From assembly GCA_017615795.1 (NCBI GenBank), contig JAFZZK010000005.1:1-64000 (forward strand): a stretch of DNA of 64,000 bases. The letters are read 5' to 3'. The notes beneath the pieces were generated by a model, which was not told where the DNA came from, did no database searches, and saw only the letters and a program-made list of their open reading frames with translations. Each line of letters opens with the position of its first letter. The stretch's first letter is position 1. The DNA is from Bacteroidales bacterium. GTDB taxonomy: Bacteria; Bacteroidota; Bacteroidia; Bacteroidales; WCHB1-69. The position numbers and the translations under genes were made by a program. Positions 17,190 through 26,887 of this stretch are shown here, piece after piece.

Positions 17190-19826
17190 TTATTGCAGTT
17201 TTGAAAGTTGTTCTTTGAGGATGCGGATTTTCTCTTCCGCGTCGGACTGTTTCTTGCGCTCGATGTCCACCACCTTCTGCGGGGCGTTCTGCACAAAGCT
17301 GGCGTTGGAGAGCTTTTTGAGCACGCTTTGGAGGAACTTTTCGGCATATTCAAGGTCGGCCTTCAGTTTTTTGATCTCCTCTTCGGCATCCACAAGGCCT
17401 TCAAGGGGCACTGCGTACTTGACGTTCTTCTCGATGAAGGAGGTGCCCTCCGTCGGGGTGTCGGCGGCCATGTAGGTGACACTCTCCACGTTGGCGAGTT
17501 TCATGATAACAGCGTCGAGACCTTCGGTGGAGACACCTTTGTCGGCATGCACATGCAGCTTGAGCGCGTTCTTGGGGGCGATGTTTTTCTCGGAACGAAT
17601 GTGGCGGATTTGTTCAACGACACTGCGCGTGCGGGCGAAGTCGTCGAGCAGACCCTGGTTCACCTTACCCTCGTAACGCGGCATGGGTGTGAGCATCAGC
17701 GACTCTTCCTCGCCGCGCTCGCGGATGGCGTGCCACAACTCTTCCGTGATGAACGGCACGAAGGGGTGCAAGATGCCCATCAGGATTTCGTACAAGTCGA
17801 TGATTTGGTTGTAGGTCTTACCGTCGATGGGCTGGTGGAGCGGAGGTTTGACAATTTCGAGGAAGCAGGAGCAGAAATCATCCCACACCAACTTGTAAAC
17901 CGACATCAGGGCTTCGGAGAGGCGGTAGCGCTTGAAGTCCTCCTCCATGCCGGCAAGCACCTCCTGGATGCGCTCGTGCATCCATTCGATGGCAACGGCG
18001 GTGTGGGCGGGTTGCTGGCCGTTCTCGTCCACCTGCCACCCCTTGACGAGGCGGAAGGCGTTCCACATCTTGTTGCTGAAGTTACGTCCCTGCTCGCAAA
18101 GGGCCTCGTCGAAGAGGAGGTCGTTGCCGGCGGGAGAGCTGAGCAGCATGCCGAAACGCACGCCGTCGGCACCATATTGTTCCATGAGCATGATGGGGTC
18201 TGGCGAGTTGCCGAGCGACTTGGACATCTTGCGGTGGAGTTTGTCGCGCACCGTGCCCGTGAAATAGACGTCCTTGAACGGAATGGCACCGCGCCATTCC
18301 AGACCGGCCATGATCATGCGGGCGACCCAGAAGAAGATGATGTCGGGCGCCGTGATCAGGGCGGAGGTGGGATAATAGTAGTTGATATCGGGATTGTCGG
18401 GCTTGCGGATGCCGTCGAACACAGAGAGCGGCCAGAGCCATGAGGAGAACCAGGTGTCCATCACGTCCTCGTCCTGCTTGAGGTCCTCTTTCGTGAGGTT
18501 GAGGTCGGGGAACTTGGCTTGGGCGAGTTGCAGGGCCTCGTCAAGATCGTGCGCCACGACAAACTCGTGGTTGGGCAGGTAGTAAGCCGGAATACGGTGG
18601 CCCCACCAGAGCTGGCGGCTGATGCACCAGTCCTTGACATTCTCCATCCAGTGGGAGTAGGTGTTCTTGAACTTGTCGGGGTAGAACTTGATGTCACCGT
18701 TCATGACCGCGTCGAGTGCGGGCTTGGCCAGTTCACCCATCTTGCAGAACCACTGCATGGAGAGCTTTGGTTCGATGACCTCATTGGTACGTTCGGAATA
18801 GCCGACTTTGTTGACGTAGTCTTCGATTTTGACAAGGTTGCCGGACTCTTCGAGCATGGGGATGATGGCCTTGCGCGCGGCGAAGCGGTCCATGCCGACG
18901 AGGAATTGGGCGCTCTCGTTGAGGGTGCCGTTGTCGTTGAAGATGTTGATGGTCTCAAGATGGTGCTTGATGCCGAGGTTGTAGTCGTTGATGTCGTGCG
19001 CCGGAGTGATCTTGAGGGCGCCGGTGCCGAACTCGCGCTCCACGTACTCGTCGTAGATGAGGGGGATGGAACGGTTGACGAGAGGCACGATGGCGCGTTT
19101 GCCCTTGTACTTGGCGTAGCGCTCGTCGTCGGGGTGCATACAGATGGCCGTGTCGCCGAGGATGGTTTCGGGGCGCGTGGTGGCGATGGTGATGAACTCG
19201 CCCGGCTCGCCCTCGATGGCGTAGCGCACATAATAGAGCTTGGAATGCAGTTCCTTATAGATCACCTCTTCGTCGGAGACGGCGGTGAGGGCCTTGGGGT
19301 CCCAGTTGACCATGCGCACGCCGCGATATATCTTGCCCTTGCGGTAGAGGTCGATGAAGATGTCGATGACCGCTTCGGAGAGGTCGGGGTCCATGGTGAA
19401 CTTGGTGCGGTCCCAGTCGCAGGAGGCGCCGAGCTTGCGGAGCTGCTGGAGGATGATGCCGCCGTGCTTCTCCTTCCACTGCCAGGCGTATTCAAGGAAC
19501 TGCTCGCGGGTCAGGGATTTCTTGTCTATGCCTTGTTCTTTCAGGTAGTTGACCACCTTGGCCTCGGTGGCGATGGAGGCGTGGTCGGTGCCGGGCACCC
19601 ATACGGCGTTGAAGCCTAACTTGCGCGCACGGCGCACCAGCACATCCTGGATTGTATTGTTCAGCATGTGTCCCATGTGAAGCACACCCGTCACATTGGG
19701 GGGCGGAATCACGATGGAGTAGGCCGGACGTCCGTCAGGCTCGGAGTGAAACATGCGATGGTCGGTCCAATATTTGTACCATTTGTCTTCTACAACAGTG
19801 GGATCGTACTTGGTTGCTAATTCCAT
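17190..19826 (-). CDS. valS: Valyl-tRNA synthetase
   Basis: 878 residues. Class I synthetase charging tRNA-Val, with an editing domain. The HIGH-type motif is in [26 protein letters not shown] is the KMSKS loop. The CP1 editing domain contains [13 protein letters not shown]. The C-terminal coiled coil ([18 protein letters not shown]) contacts tRNA. The start at 19826 (MELATKYDP) is chosen because the 13 extra residues of the longer frame are not family-like. It lies 41 bp after holA and 3 bp before the small membrane protein gene. Confidence 0.97.
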   Translation of the reverse strand: MELATKYDPTVVEDKWYKYWTDHRMFHSEPDGRPAYSIVIPPPNVTGVLHMGHMLNNTIQDVLVRRARKLGFNAVWVPGTDHASIATEAKVVNYLKEQGIDKKSLTREQFLEYAWQWKEKHGGIILQQLRKLGASCDWDRTKFTMDPDLSEAVIDIFIDLYRKGKIYRGVRMVNWDPKALTAVSDEEVIYKELHSKLYYVRYAIEGEPGEFITIATTRPETILGDTAICMHPDDERYAKYKGKRAIVPLVNRSIPLIYDEYVEREFGTGALKITPAHDINDYNLGIKHHLETINIFNDNGTLNESAQFLVGMDRFAARKAIIPMLEESGNLVKIEDYVNKVGYSERTNEVIEPKLSMQWFCKMGELAKPALDAVMNGDIKFYPDKFKNTYSHWMENVKDWCISRQLWWGHRIPAYYLPNHEFVVAHDLDEALQLAQAKFPDLNLTKEDLKQDEDVMDTWFSSWLWPLSVFDGIRKPDNPDINYYYPTSALITAPDIIFFWVARMIMAGLEWRGAIPFKDVYFTGTVRDKLHRKMSKSLGNSPDPIMLMEQYGADGVRFGMLLSSPAGNDLLFDEALCEQGRNFSNKMWNAFRLVKGWQVDENGQQPAHTAVAIEWMHERIQEVLAGMEEDFKRYRLSEALMSVYKLVWDDFCSCFLEIVKPPLHQPIDGKTYNQIIDLYEILMGILHPFVPFITEELWHAIRERGEEESLMLTPMPRYEGKVNQGLLDDFARTRSVVEQIRHIRSEKNIAPKNALKLHVHADKGVSTEGLDAVIMKLANVESVTYMAADTPTEGTSFIEKNVKYAVPLEGLVDAEEEIKKLKADLEYAEKFLQSVLKKLSNASFVQNAPQKVVDIERKKQSDAEEKIRILKEQLSKLQ

Positions 19827-19867
19827 GAATTCGAGTGTTATGATTGAACTATTATTAAATGACAAAA

Positions 19868-20866
19868 CTATACGTGAAGAATCTTGTAAATCATCTCAAT
19901 GAGAAGGTCACCCTCCTCGGTGTTGGTGTCCACCCCCTTGGATTTGACGTCGTATTCGCGCAGGATGGAGATAATCTGCATCAGTTGCGGAACAGAGTAG
20001 CTCATGGCGGCGCGCACATTTTTTTCCATGATGTTGGGAGCCAAGTTCCCAAACGCACGTGCCTGAGCCTCCCGGTCTTTCACAGGCGACATCTGGTAGA
20101 GCAGCATCTTATGGTAAAACCGGTACAACATCGTGACGGTCATGACATTGGGATTATCCTTGAGATGTTGCGTGAAATTGATGGCGATCTTGAACACCCG
20201 CTGCGCGTTGCGGCTGACGAGTGCGTCCTGCAGTTCAAAGATGTTGAATTCCTTGCTTTGAACCACATACTTTTGCACGACATCCTGGGTGATGGTGCTG
20301 CCTGCCGGAAGAATGGCCTTGAGTTTACCCAGCTCCGTATGGATGCGCGACAAGTCGTTGCCGAGAAAGTCGGCGAGCATATTGGCGGAAGTGTTGTCTA
20401 TCTTGAACTTCTCGTGCACCGCCCTTTTCATAATCCAGTCCGACAGCTTGTAGTCCTTCACGCCGACGGACTCGAAGACGACGCCGTTTTTTTCGTAGGG
20501 CTTATATTGATTGGCTCTTAGCTTGCCATACTTATGGCAGATGACGAGAATGGTGGACGGCACAGGATTTTGGGCGTATGTGGCAAGCATCTCCAGGTTT
20601 GCGAGCCCCTTGGCCTCCTTGACGATAACCAGACGGTAAGGGCTGCCGAAGGGAAATTGCTTGGCACTGGCGATGACGTCGGCGGCATTGGTGTCCTTGC
20701 CATAGAGCACAGCCTGGTTGAAGTCGCGGTCGGCCTCGTCGATGACAAAATGTTCGAAGTAGTCGCAGACGCGATCAATATAGAAAGGTTCCTCGCCCAT
20801 GAGAAGATAGACTGGAGCGAACTTTCTATCCGTCAAATCTTTGACTAATGCTTCATACGTAATCAT
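19868..20866 (-). CDS. holA: DNA polymerase III subunit delta HolA
   Basis: 332 residues. Clamp-loader delta subunit that opens the beta sliding clamp. The start [32 protein letters not shown] matches the family, as do [15 protein letters not shown] and the C-terminal collar helices (about 215-330). Sequence divergence is normal for this subunit. First gene of the minus-strand run with valS; promoter at 20888-20895. Confidence 0.92.
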   Translation of the reverse strand: MITYEALVKDLTDRKFAPVYLLMGEEPFYIDRVCDYFEHFVIDEADRDFNQAVLYGKDTNAADVIASAKQFPFGSPYRLVIVKEAKGLANLEMLATYAQNPVPSTILVICHKYGKLRANQYKPYEKNGVVFESVGVKDYKLSDWIMKRAVHEKFKIDNTSANMLADFLGNDLSRIHTELGKLKAILPAGSTITQDVVQKYVVQSKEFNIFELQDALVSRNAQRVFKIAINFTQHLKDNPNVMTVTMLYRFYHKMLLYQMSPVKDREAQARAFGNLAPNIMEKNVRAAMSYSVPQLMQIISILREYDVKSKGVDTNTEEGDLLIEMIYKILHV

Positions 20867-20887
20867 ATCGTCATCCTATTTAGGGTG

Positions 20888-20895
20888 CAAATGTA
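20888..20895 (-). promoter_or_regulatory. -7 element for holA operon
   Basis: TACATTTG on the minus strand, 22 bp before holA. Confidence 0.6.
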
Positions 20896-20968
20896 CATAA
20901 ATTATAGATTCACACGGACAGGTGAAATCACCGATGTGGGGTTGTTGCGCGCGACGGTTCCGCACAAC

Positions 20969-21001
20969 ACAAAAAGAAAACCGCCCCTGGGCAGGAGCGG
21001 T
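20969..21001 (-). terminator. Terminator of rplU-rpmA
   Basis: On the minus strand a 9-bp stem (ACCGCTCCT with its complement, one G-U pair) and a 4-nt loop is followed by TTTTCTTTTT. It lies 48 bp beyond the rpmA stop. Confidence 0.75.
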
Positions 21002-21048
21002 AATCTTAAATCAAACATTATGAACAAAAATATCACTCGTGTCCAGTC

Positions 21049-21309
21049 TTATTCCTGGGCAGGAACAACAGACACAAATGATTTGTCTTTATAGGTTTTT
21101 CTGAAGGTAACGATGCCATCACAGAGTGCATAGAGGGTATGGTCCTTGCCCATACCGACGTTCATTCCGGGATTGTGCACGGTACCTCTTTGGCGAACGA
21201 TGATGTTGCCAGCCTTGGCGAACTGTCCACCGAAGATTTTCAGACCTAATCTTTTACTTGCAGATTCACGGCCGTTCTGAGAACTACCGACACCTTTTTT
21301 ATGTGCCAT
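21049..21309 (-). CDS. rpmA: 50S ribosomal protein L27
   Basis: 86 residues. Starts directly with [20 protein letters not shown], with no N-terminal extension needing Prp cleavage. The basic core [23 protein letters not shown] is typical. It lies 36 bp downstream of rplU, the universal L21-L27 pair, and ends before a clear terminator. Confidence 0.98.
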   Translation of the reverse strand: MAHKKGVGSSQNGRESASKRLGLKIFGGQFAKAGNIIVRQRGTVHNPGMNVGMGKDHTLYALCDGIVTFRKTYKDKSFVSVVPAQE

Positions 21310-21345
21310 ATCTTTTAGTTTTTTTCTTTAATTAATAACTACAAC

Positions 21346-21657
21346 TTACAAGGAAATTTCATCAATCTTGATGGCGGTCAGACATTGACGGTGGCCATTG
21401 AGTTTCTGATATCCTTTTCTTCTCTTTTTCTTGAAAACAAGAACCTTGTCACCTTTGAGGTGTTTGAGGACGGTAGCGGTCACGGCAGCGCCGTTCACGG
21501 TCGGGGTGCCCACTTTTACATCACCGTCATTGTCAACTAACATAACGCGATCAAACTTGACCTGCGCTCCTTCTTCAGCCTGAAGGCGTTGAACATAGAC
21601 TCTGCGGTCTTTTTCAATCTTGAATTGTTGCCCGGCTATCTCTACGATTGCGTACAT
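21346..21657 (-). CDS. rplU: 50S ribosomal protein L21
   Basis: 103 residues starting [20 protein letters not shown], the canonical L21 N-terminus; 16 extra upstream residues in the longer frame are not homologous. C-terminal [17 protein letters not shown] is the rRNA-binding signature. Its promoter (21703-21710) gives a leader of about 35-40 nt, short for a structured autoregulatory leader. Confidence 0.98.
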   Translation of the reverse strand: MYAIVEIAGQQFKIEKDRRVYVQRLQAEEGAQVKFDRVMLVDNDGDVKVGTPTVNGAAVTATVLKHLKGDKVLVFKKKRRKGYQKLNGHRQCLTAIKIDEISL

Positions 21658-21702
21658 TGTGATACTTTGATTTGGGTTTTTAATTACTTTTTTTTGAGGC
21701 GG

Positions 21703-21710
21703 CAAAAATA
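21703..21710 (-). promoter_or_regulatory. -7 element for rplU-rpmA
   Basis: TATTTTTG on the minus strand, 46 bp before the rplU start. Confidence 0.6.
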
Positions 21711-21799
21711 CAAAAAAAATTATTCGCCACTATTTTTCCCCACAATTTTTTTTCAACATTTGCGTTTACATATCGCTTTCATAAAAAAACACAGTGGAA

Positions 21800-22912
21800 A
21801 TGAAAATCAAAGAAACATTTAGAACATTATTAATCAGCATGTTAGTTGTTATTGCAGCTTTCACGCAAGGTTGCGCGCAAAATAGCCAAAACAGTGGTCC
21901 CGGCTATGTGGATTTGACCACGGCGGCGGAAAAATCGGTGAACTCCGTCGTCTATATCAAGACGGAATTCACGCAAAAGACACCAGAATGGGATGATTTC
22001 TTCGGCGGCACGATCTGGGAGCATTTCTTCGGCATGGCACCCAGCACCTATCCCGTGCAGGCGGCTGGCTCGGGTGTCATCGTCTCGTCCGACGGCTACA
22101 TCATCACCAACAACCATGTGGTGGCCGATGCGGTGAAGACGACCATCACGCTCAACGACAAGCGCGAATACAACGGCACCATTATCGGCACGGACCCGAG
22201 TGCCGACCTGGCTCTGATCAAGATTGACGCCAAGGACCTGCCATACTTGGAATTCGACAACTCCGACAACCTCCGCATCGGCGAGTGGGTGCTGGCCGTG
22301 GGCAACCCCATGAACCTCACCTCAACGGTCACCGCCGGTATCATCAGTGCCAAGGCCCGCCAATTAGACTTGGGCAGCAAGGGCGGCAGCGAGGAGTGCT
22401 ATCTGCAGACCGACGCGGCCGTTAACTCCGGCAACTCCGGCGGCGCGCTGGTCAACGCCAAGGGGCGTCTTGTCGGCATCAACACCGCCATCGCCTCCGG
22501 CAACGGCTACTACACCGGATACTCCTTTGCCATACCCTCCAACATCGTGAAGAAAACATACCACGACCTCAAAGAGTACGGACAGGTGCAGAAGGCCTAC
22601 CTCGGCGTCTCCATCATGGAACTGACCGCCGCGTTAGCCAAAGAGTACAACCTCGACGATGTGAAAGGCGTCTACGTGGCCGAAGTGGCTGAAGAGGGCG
22701 CCGCGGCCAAGAACGGCTTCCAGGAAGGCGACGTCATCGTCAGCATCGACAACCAACCCGTCAACAGCCTCGCGGAAGTGCGCGTCGTGCTCAAAACCAA
22801 GTCTCCGGGCGACAATGTCAAGGTGAATATCATAAGAAACAAAGAAAAATCAACCAGAAATGTAACTTTATTAAACAATAAAGGTACAACCGAATTGTTG
22901 CGAAACGAATAG
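21800..22912 (+). CDS. HtrA/DegP-type serine protease with one PDZ domain
   Basis: 370 residues. Periplasmic trypsin-like protease and chaperone. The catalytic triad is visible: His106 (NNHVV), Asp136 (SADLALI) and Ser213 (NSGNSGGAL). One PDZ domain follows (about 265-350: YLGVSIMEL, GDVIVSIDNQPV). Most DegP-type proteins have two PDZ domains, so this is DegS-like in layout. The N-terminus ends in TQGC25, which may be a lipobox, anchoring the protease to a membrane. The ATG at 21800 is preferred to a GTG six bases upstream. rpoD follows at 56 bp. Confidence 0.93.
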   Translation: MKIKETFRTLLISMLVVIAAFTQGCAQNSQNSGPGYVDLTTAAEKSVNSVVYIKTEFTQKTPEWDDFFGGTIWEHFFGMAPSTYPVQAAGSGVIVSSDGYIITNNHVVADAVKTTITLNDKREYNGTIIGTDPSADLALIKIDAKDLPYLEFDNSDNLRIGEWVLAVGNPMNLTSTVTAGIISAKARQLDLGSKGGSEECYLQTDAAVNSGNSGGALVNAKGRLVGINTAIASGNGYYTGYSFAIPSNIVKKTYHDLKEYGQVQKAYLGVSIMELTAALAKEYNLDDVKGVYVAEVAEEGAAAKNGFQEGDVIVSIDNQPVNSLAEVRVVLKTKSPGDNVKVNIIRNKEKSTRNVTLLNNKGTTELLRNE

Positions 22913-22968
22913 ACCTTATTCAACAGACTAAAATCCATTTTTATAGATAATATATATACGATATTATA

Positions 22969-23829
22969 ATGAGACAACTTAAGATTTCCAAGTCCATCAC
23001 CAACCGTGACTCCGCATCCTTGGACCGCTACTTGGCCGATATCGGAAAAGAGCAGATGATCAGCGCCGAGGAGGAGGTGGAATTGGCGCGCAGAATCAAG
23101 GCCGGCGACGAGGCTGCCCTCAACAAACTCACCACTACGAACTTGCGCTTCGTAGTCTCTGTCGCCAAGCAATACCAAAACCAAGGCATCAGCCTGCAAG
23201 ATCTTATCAACGAAGGCAATGTCGGCCTCATCAAGGCCGCCAAGCGCTTCGACGAGACCCGTGGCTTCAAGTTCATCTCATACGCCGTGTGGTGGATCCG
23301 CCAGTCCATTCTGCAAGCCATCGCCGACCAGTCGCGCATCGTGCGCCTGCCCCTCAACCAAGTAGGTGTCATCAACAAGATAAAGAAGGAGACCGCCCGT
23401 TTAGAGCAACAGCTCAAGCGCGTGCCCACCACCGAAGAGATTGCGGAAGCCATTGACCTCCCCACCTACAAGGTCTCGGAGATCATGAAGATGAACAATC
23501 ACCCCCAGTCCATCGACTCCCCCATCTCCCCCAACGAGGAGACCCGCTTCGTGGACATCTTCGTACACGACAACGACGAGGACACCGACACCCTGCTGAT
23601 GCAAGAGTCCCTCGCCTCCGAAATCCGCGACGTGCTGAGCACCCTGCCTGACAAGGAGCGCGAAGTGCTGATGCTCTTCTACGGCATCAACACGTCGCAC
23701 GAGCACACCCTCGACGAGATCGGCGACATCCTCGAACTCTCCCGCGAACGCGTGCGCCAGATCAAGGAACGCGCCCTCAAACGCCTGCGCCAAAATGCCA
23801 AGAACAAGAACCTCAAAGGCTACCTGTAA
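22969..23829 (+). CDS. rpoD: Primary sigma factor RpoD (SigA type)
   Basis: 286 residues, the short form usual in Bacteroidota, lacking most of region 1.1. Begins MRQLKISKSITNRDSASLDRYL. Region 2 has FRFVV-like TNLRFVVSVAKQYQNQG, DLINEGNVGLIKAAKRFD and the -10-binding GFKFISYAVWWIRQSI. Region 3 and region 4.2 (TLDEIGDILELSRERVRQIKERALKRLR) are complete. This factor would read the TAnnTTTG promoters seen through the window. gldD starts 16 bp after its stop, so rpoD and gldD are probably co-transcribed. Confidence 0.97.
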   Translation: MRQLKISKSITNRDSASLDRYLADIGKEQMISAEEEVELARRIKAGDEAALNKLTTTNLRFVVSVAKQYQNQGISLQDLINEGNVGLIKAAKRFDETRGFKFISYAVWWIRQSILQAIADQSRIVRLPLNQVGVINKIKKETARLEQQLKRVPTTEEIAEAIDLPTYKVSEIMKMNNHPQSIDSPISPNEETRFVDIFVHDNDEDTDTLLMQESLASEIRDVLSTLPDKEREVLMLFYGINTSHEHTLDEIGDILELSRERVRQIKERALKRLRQNAKNKNLKGYL

Positions 23830-23845
23830 ACCACATCAAAGTTCT

Positions 23846-24445
23846 ATGTCGCATTCCTTCAGAAACATAACATGCATTCTCTGTTGCGCAATGCTTCTCT
23901 TGGCCTCATGCCATAAGAATGACAATATCGAAACCCCGCGACCGCGGGGTTATTTTCGTATTGACCTGCCCACCCACGACTACACCCTGCTTGACACCAC
24001 CCTGCCCTTCGCCTTCGAACAATCCACGCACGCCCAGCCCTCCTTCCAATGGAAAGACGACGGCACCTGCTGGATGGACTTGACATACCCGGACCTCAAC
24101 GCCGCATTCAAGTTCACCTATTTCCCCCTCAAGAGCACCGACAGCTTACGCAAGCTCATTTTGCAGGAGGAGCGGATGATGAAATTCCACTACCAAAAAG
24201 CCGACAACGTGGAATACTCGCTCATTCATGACCCTGAGACCCCGCTGTTGGGCCAAATCTACGACATCGAGGGCAAGGAAGTCGCCACGCCACTGCAATT
24301 TTGGATGACCGACAGCGCGCACCATTTCCTCCGCGCCACACTCTATTTCAACTTCACCCCCAACAACGACTCCCTGCAACCCGTCATCGACTATCTCCGG
24401 GAAGACGCGCTGCAAATCGTAAACACTATCACCTGGAAACGATGA
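23846..24445 (+). CDS. gldD: Gliding motility/T9SS lipoprotein GldD
   Basis: 199 residues. A lipoprotein signal peptide ends at LLLASC. The mature start (PRPRGYFRIDLPTHDY), the central FAFEQST segment and the C-terminal FWMTDSAHHFLRATLYFNF...PNNDSLQPVIDYLREDA match GldD as I know it from Flavobacterium. GldD is a membrane-associated lipoprotein required for gliding and type IX secretion in that group. The gene lies 16 bp after rpoD and overlaps the next start codon by 4 bp (ATGA), so the three genes look translationally linked. Confidence 0.85.
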   Translation: MSHSFRNITCILCCAMLLLASCHKNDNIETPRPRGYFRIDLPTHDYTLLDTTLPFAFEQSTHAQPSFQWKDDGTCWMDLTYPDLNAAFKFTYFPLKSTDSLRKLILQEERMMKFHYQKADNVEYSLIHDPETPLLGQIYDIEGKEVATPLQFWMTDSAHHFLRATLYFNFTPNNDSLQPVIDYLREDALQIVNTITWKR

Positions 24446-25716
24446 AGAAAACAGCCCTCCTTCTCCTGGTCATCACCTGCTCGTTCATTGCATCCGCCCA
24501 AGACACCCTGCGCATGATGCAGTACAACCTCATGTACTACACTGAGAACTCCGGCGTGAGCGACTGTAACGCCACCACCAACAATCTCAGCCAGAAAGAC
24601 GCCAACCTGAGGACCATTTTCCATTATGTCCTTCCCGACGTGTTCTGTGTCAACGAGATCGGCAGCTCCAACACATACGCCGACCGCATTCTAAACAATG
24701 ACATCAATGTAAATGGCATCGACTACTACCGTCACGGGCCGCTGACCAACTACTCCGGCGGCTATATCGCCAACATGATCTTCTACGACTCGCGCAAGCT
24801 CACACTCTCCAAGAGCACCTACATCACAACATCCTACCGAGACATCAACGGGTACACGATGTACTACAACTCGCCTGACCTGGCCGGGGGCGACACCGTG
24901 TTCGTCACCTTTTGGATTGCCCATCTCAAGGCCGGCAGTTCCGATGACAACGTGGCCGCGCGCCACGTGCAGACACAACGCCTCATGAACCGCATCACCG
25001 CAATGGGCATCCCGGGAAACCACGTGCTCTCCGGCGACTTCAACGTCTACGGCTCCGAAGAACCCTGCTACCAGGAGCTTGTCAACCATTCCAACAGCCT
25101 CTACCGCTTTTACGACCCCATCGACCGCGCCGGACATTGGAACAACAACGGCCAATTTGCCGACATCCACACCCAGTCCACACACACCCAGTCCAACGGA
25201 TGCTTCTCCACCGGCGGCATGGACGACCGCTTCGACATTATCTTAGTCTCCCCGTATGTTTATTACGGCAGCACCCACATGAGAGTGTTGCCCGAAAGCT
25301 ACCATGCTTTGGGTCAAGACGGCAACCGTTTCAACGGCAGCATCGTGTCGCCGCAGAACAACGCCATCCCCTCCGACGTGGCGCAGGCCCTCTACAACAT
25401 GTCAGACCATATACCCGTCATCGCGGACTTTGCCATTGACGCAACTGTGGGTGTGGCCGACCACCGCGAAGATTTCCTGTTCAAGGTGGCCAATCCCGTC
25501 CGCGACCATGTCGACATCATGCTGCACGCTCCACAAACCGACACCTACACCTTTACAATTTTCTCCATCGACGGCAAGATATTGTCCACACATACGGAAC
25601 AAATCGCCGAAGGAGGCGAGAAAATAACGCTGCCATTCCCCTACGGCAAAGGTTTCTTCTTGCTGCAAATCACTGATTCAAAACAACAGCGGCATATTTG
25701 CAAGTTGGTGAAATAA
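24442..25716 (+). CDS. Secreted endonuclease/exonuclease/phosphatase protein with T9SS tail
   Basis: 424 residues. Signal peptide 1-20 (ends FIASAQ). The EEP-superfamily domain spans about 22-340 with MQYNLMYY (Asn), VNEI (metal-binding Glu), SGDFNVYGS (GDFN), DRFDIILVS and the closing SDHIPV. This could hydrolyse nucleic acid or a phosphoester; the substrate is unknown. The last 75 residues (FLFKVANPVRDHVDIML... and YGKGFFLLQITDSKQQRHICKLVK) are a type A T9SS sorting domain. Starts inside the gldD stop (ATGA overlap), so a T9SS cargo is coupled to a T9SS component. Confidence 0.85.
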   Translation: MKKTALLLLVITCSFIASAQDTLRMMQYNLMYYTENSGVSDCNATTNNLSQKDANLRTIFHYVLPDVFCVNEIGSSNTYADRILNNDINVNGIDYYRHGPLTNYSGGYIANMIFYDSRKLTLSKSTYITTSYRDINGYTMYYNSPDLAGGDTVFVTFWIAHLKAGSSDDNVAARHVQTQRLMNRITAMGIPGNHVLSGDFNVYGSEEPCYQELVNHSNSLYRFYDPIDRAGHWNNNGQFADIHTQSTHTQSNGCFSTGGMDDRFDIILVSPYVYYGSTHMRVLPESYHALGQDGNRFNGSIVSPQNNAIPSDVAQALYNMSDHIPVIADFAIDATVGVADHREDFLFKVANPVRDHVDIMLHAPQTDTYTFTIFSIDGKILSTHTEQIAEGGEKITLPFPYGKGFFLLQITDSKQQRHICKLVK

Positions 25717-25741
25717 TCACAGGGAATTAGGGAAAATTGTG

Positions 25742-25749
25742 TATCTTTG
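25742..25749 (+). promoter_or_regulatory. -7 element for dksA-like/lspA
   Basis: TATCTTTG, 33 bp before the ATG at 25782. Confidence 0.6.
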
Positions 25750-25781
25750 CCGCAATTTATAAAACCTAATACCTACTAAAA

Positions 25782-26174
25782 ATGACTACACATATCATCA
25801 ACCGCTATTCCGATGAGGAGTTGGAGGAATTCAGAGTTCTTATCGAGAACAAGATAGCAGAAGCCAAGCGCTCTCTGGAAGTCTACCAAGAAGCCTATAG
25901 CGGCACTGGTAATGACACGACCGACACCGCCCCGACCTTCAAGAACATGGAGGAGGGCAACCAAGTGTTGTCGAAGGAAGAGAATAGTCGCTTAGCAGCC
26001 CGTCTGGTCAAATATATCTCCAACCTCGAAGCCGCCTTGATCCGCATCGAGAACAAGACATACGGCGTGGACCGCATGACAGGCAAGCTCATTCCCAAGG
26101 AACGTCTCAGAATCGTCCCCCACGCCACTCTCGACATCGATTCCAAAATCAAGGAAAAACAGAAAAAAAATTGA
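25782..26174 (+). CDS. DksA/TraR family protein without cysteines
   Basis: 130 residues. The N-terminal coiled-coil region (about 8-95, including YSDEELEEFRVLIENKI and LEAALIRIENKTYG) and the C-terminal TGKLIPKERLRIVPHATL match the DksA/TraR group of Bacteroidota. Classical DksA has a four-Cys zinc finger; this protein has no cysteine (YGVDRMTGK where relatives often carry a Cys). It must fold without zinc, as non-Cys DksA paralogues can. A role at the RNA polymerase secondary channel is inferred only. Its stop overlaps the TTG start of lspA. Confidence 0.85.
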   Translation: MTTHIINRYSDEELEEFRVLIENKIAEAKRSLEVYQEAYSGTGNDTTDTAPTFKNMEEGNQVLSKEENSRLAARLVKYISNLEAALIRIENKTYGVDRMTGKLIPKERLRIVPHATLDIDSKIKEKQKKN

Positions 26175-26845
26175 GCAAACAACGGAAATATAGTGTGATT
26201 GCAATCTGCATGATTGCAGTCATCATCATTGCGGACCAGCTCCTCAAGGTGTGGGTCAAGACTCATATGTCATTGGGCGAATGCATCCCCGTGCTTGGGC
26301 AGTGGTTCAACCTCCTTTTTGTCGAGAACGAAGGCATGGCTTTCGGCATCAGCTTGGGCCAGAACATCGGCAAGTTATGTTTGTCGCTGTTGCGCATCGC
26401 CTTGGTGATTATGATGTGCTGGTACACGCATCGCCTCATCAAGCGTGAGCGCATGGACGGTCTCACGCTGACAATCTTCTGCCTTGTCATCGCCGGCGCA
26501 CTCGGCAACATCATCGACTCCCTCTTCTACGGGCTCTCTTTCAGCGAAAGCACAATGCTGACCGTGGCGACGCTCTTCCCCGACGGCGGCGGCTACGCCC
26601 CCTTCTTCTACGGCAAGGTCGTCGACATGTTCTACGTCAAGCTCTTCCCCCTGCCCGACTGGTTTCCTCTTTGGGGCGGCTCCTATTTCTTTCCCGCCAT
26701 CTTCAACATCGCCGATGCCTGCATCACCGTCGGCATCTTCCTGGTAATCATCTTCAACAAACGGATTTTCAAATCTCTGGAGCCAGAAAAAAAGTCCAAT
26801 GAAGAGACACCTGCCAAAGGCGATTCCATTAAAGAGCAACAATAG
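26171..26845 (+). CDS. lspA: Lipoprotein signal peptidase LspA
   Basis: 224 residues. Aspartyl protease of the inner membrane that cleaves prolipoproteins such as GldD. Four transmembrane helices; ADQLLKVWVKTHM near the N-terminus; catalytic Asp residues in GALGNIIDSLFYG and FNIADACITVG. The loop between them (about 115-150) is longer than in Escherichia coli. The start is TTG at 26171, overlapping the preceding stop (TTGA); the next ATG would remove half of the first helix. The C-terminus has a Glu/Lys-rich tail. Confidence 0.93.
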   Translation: MSKQRKYSVIAICMIAVIIIADQLLKVWVKTHMSLGECIPVLGQWFNLLFVENEGMAFGISLGQNIGKLCLSLLRIALVIMMCWYTHRLIKRERMDGLTLTIFCLVIAGALGNIIDSLFYGLSFSESTMLTVATLFPDGGGYAPFFYGKVVDMFYVKLFPLPDWFPLWGGSYFFPAIFNIADACITVGIFLVIIFNKRIFKSLEPEKKSNEETPAKGDSIKEQQ

Positions 26846-26887
26846 ACATTTTGCAAATTTAATATTAACTATCAAATACTATTCAAC

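Noticed and set aside
18519..19619. 366-codon plus-strand frame over valS
   Set aside because: Antisense shadow with the same Val/Asp/Gly-rich bias; no homology-like motif.
21658..21702. Ribosomal-protein leader RNA upstream of rplU
   Set aside because: The leader from the promoter is only about 35-40 nt and shows no stem; too short for a known autoregulatory leader.
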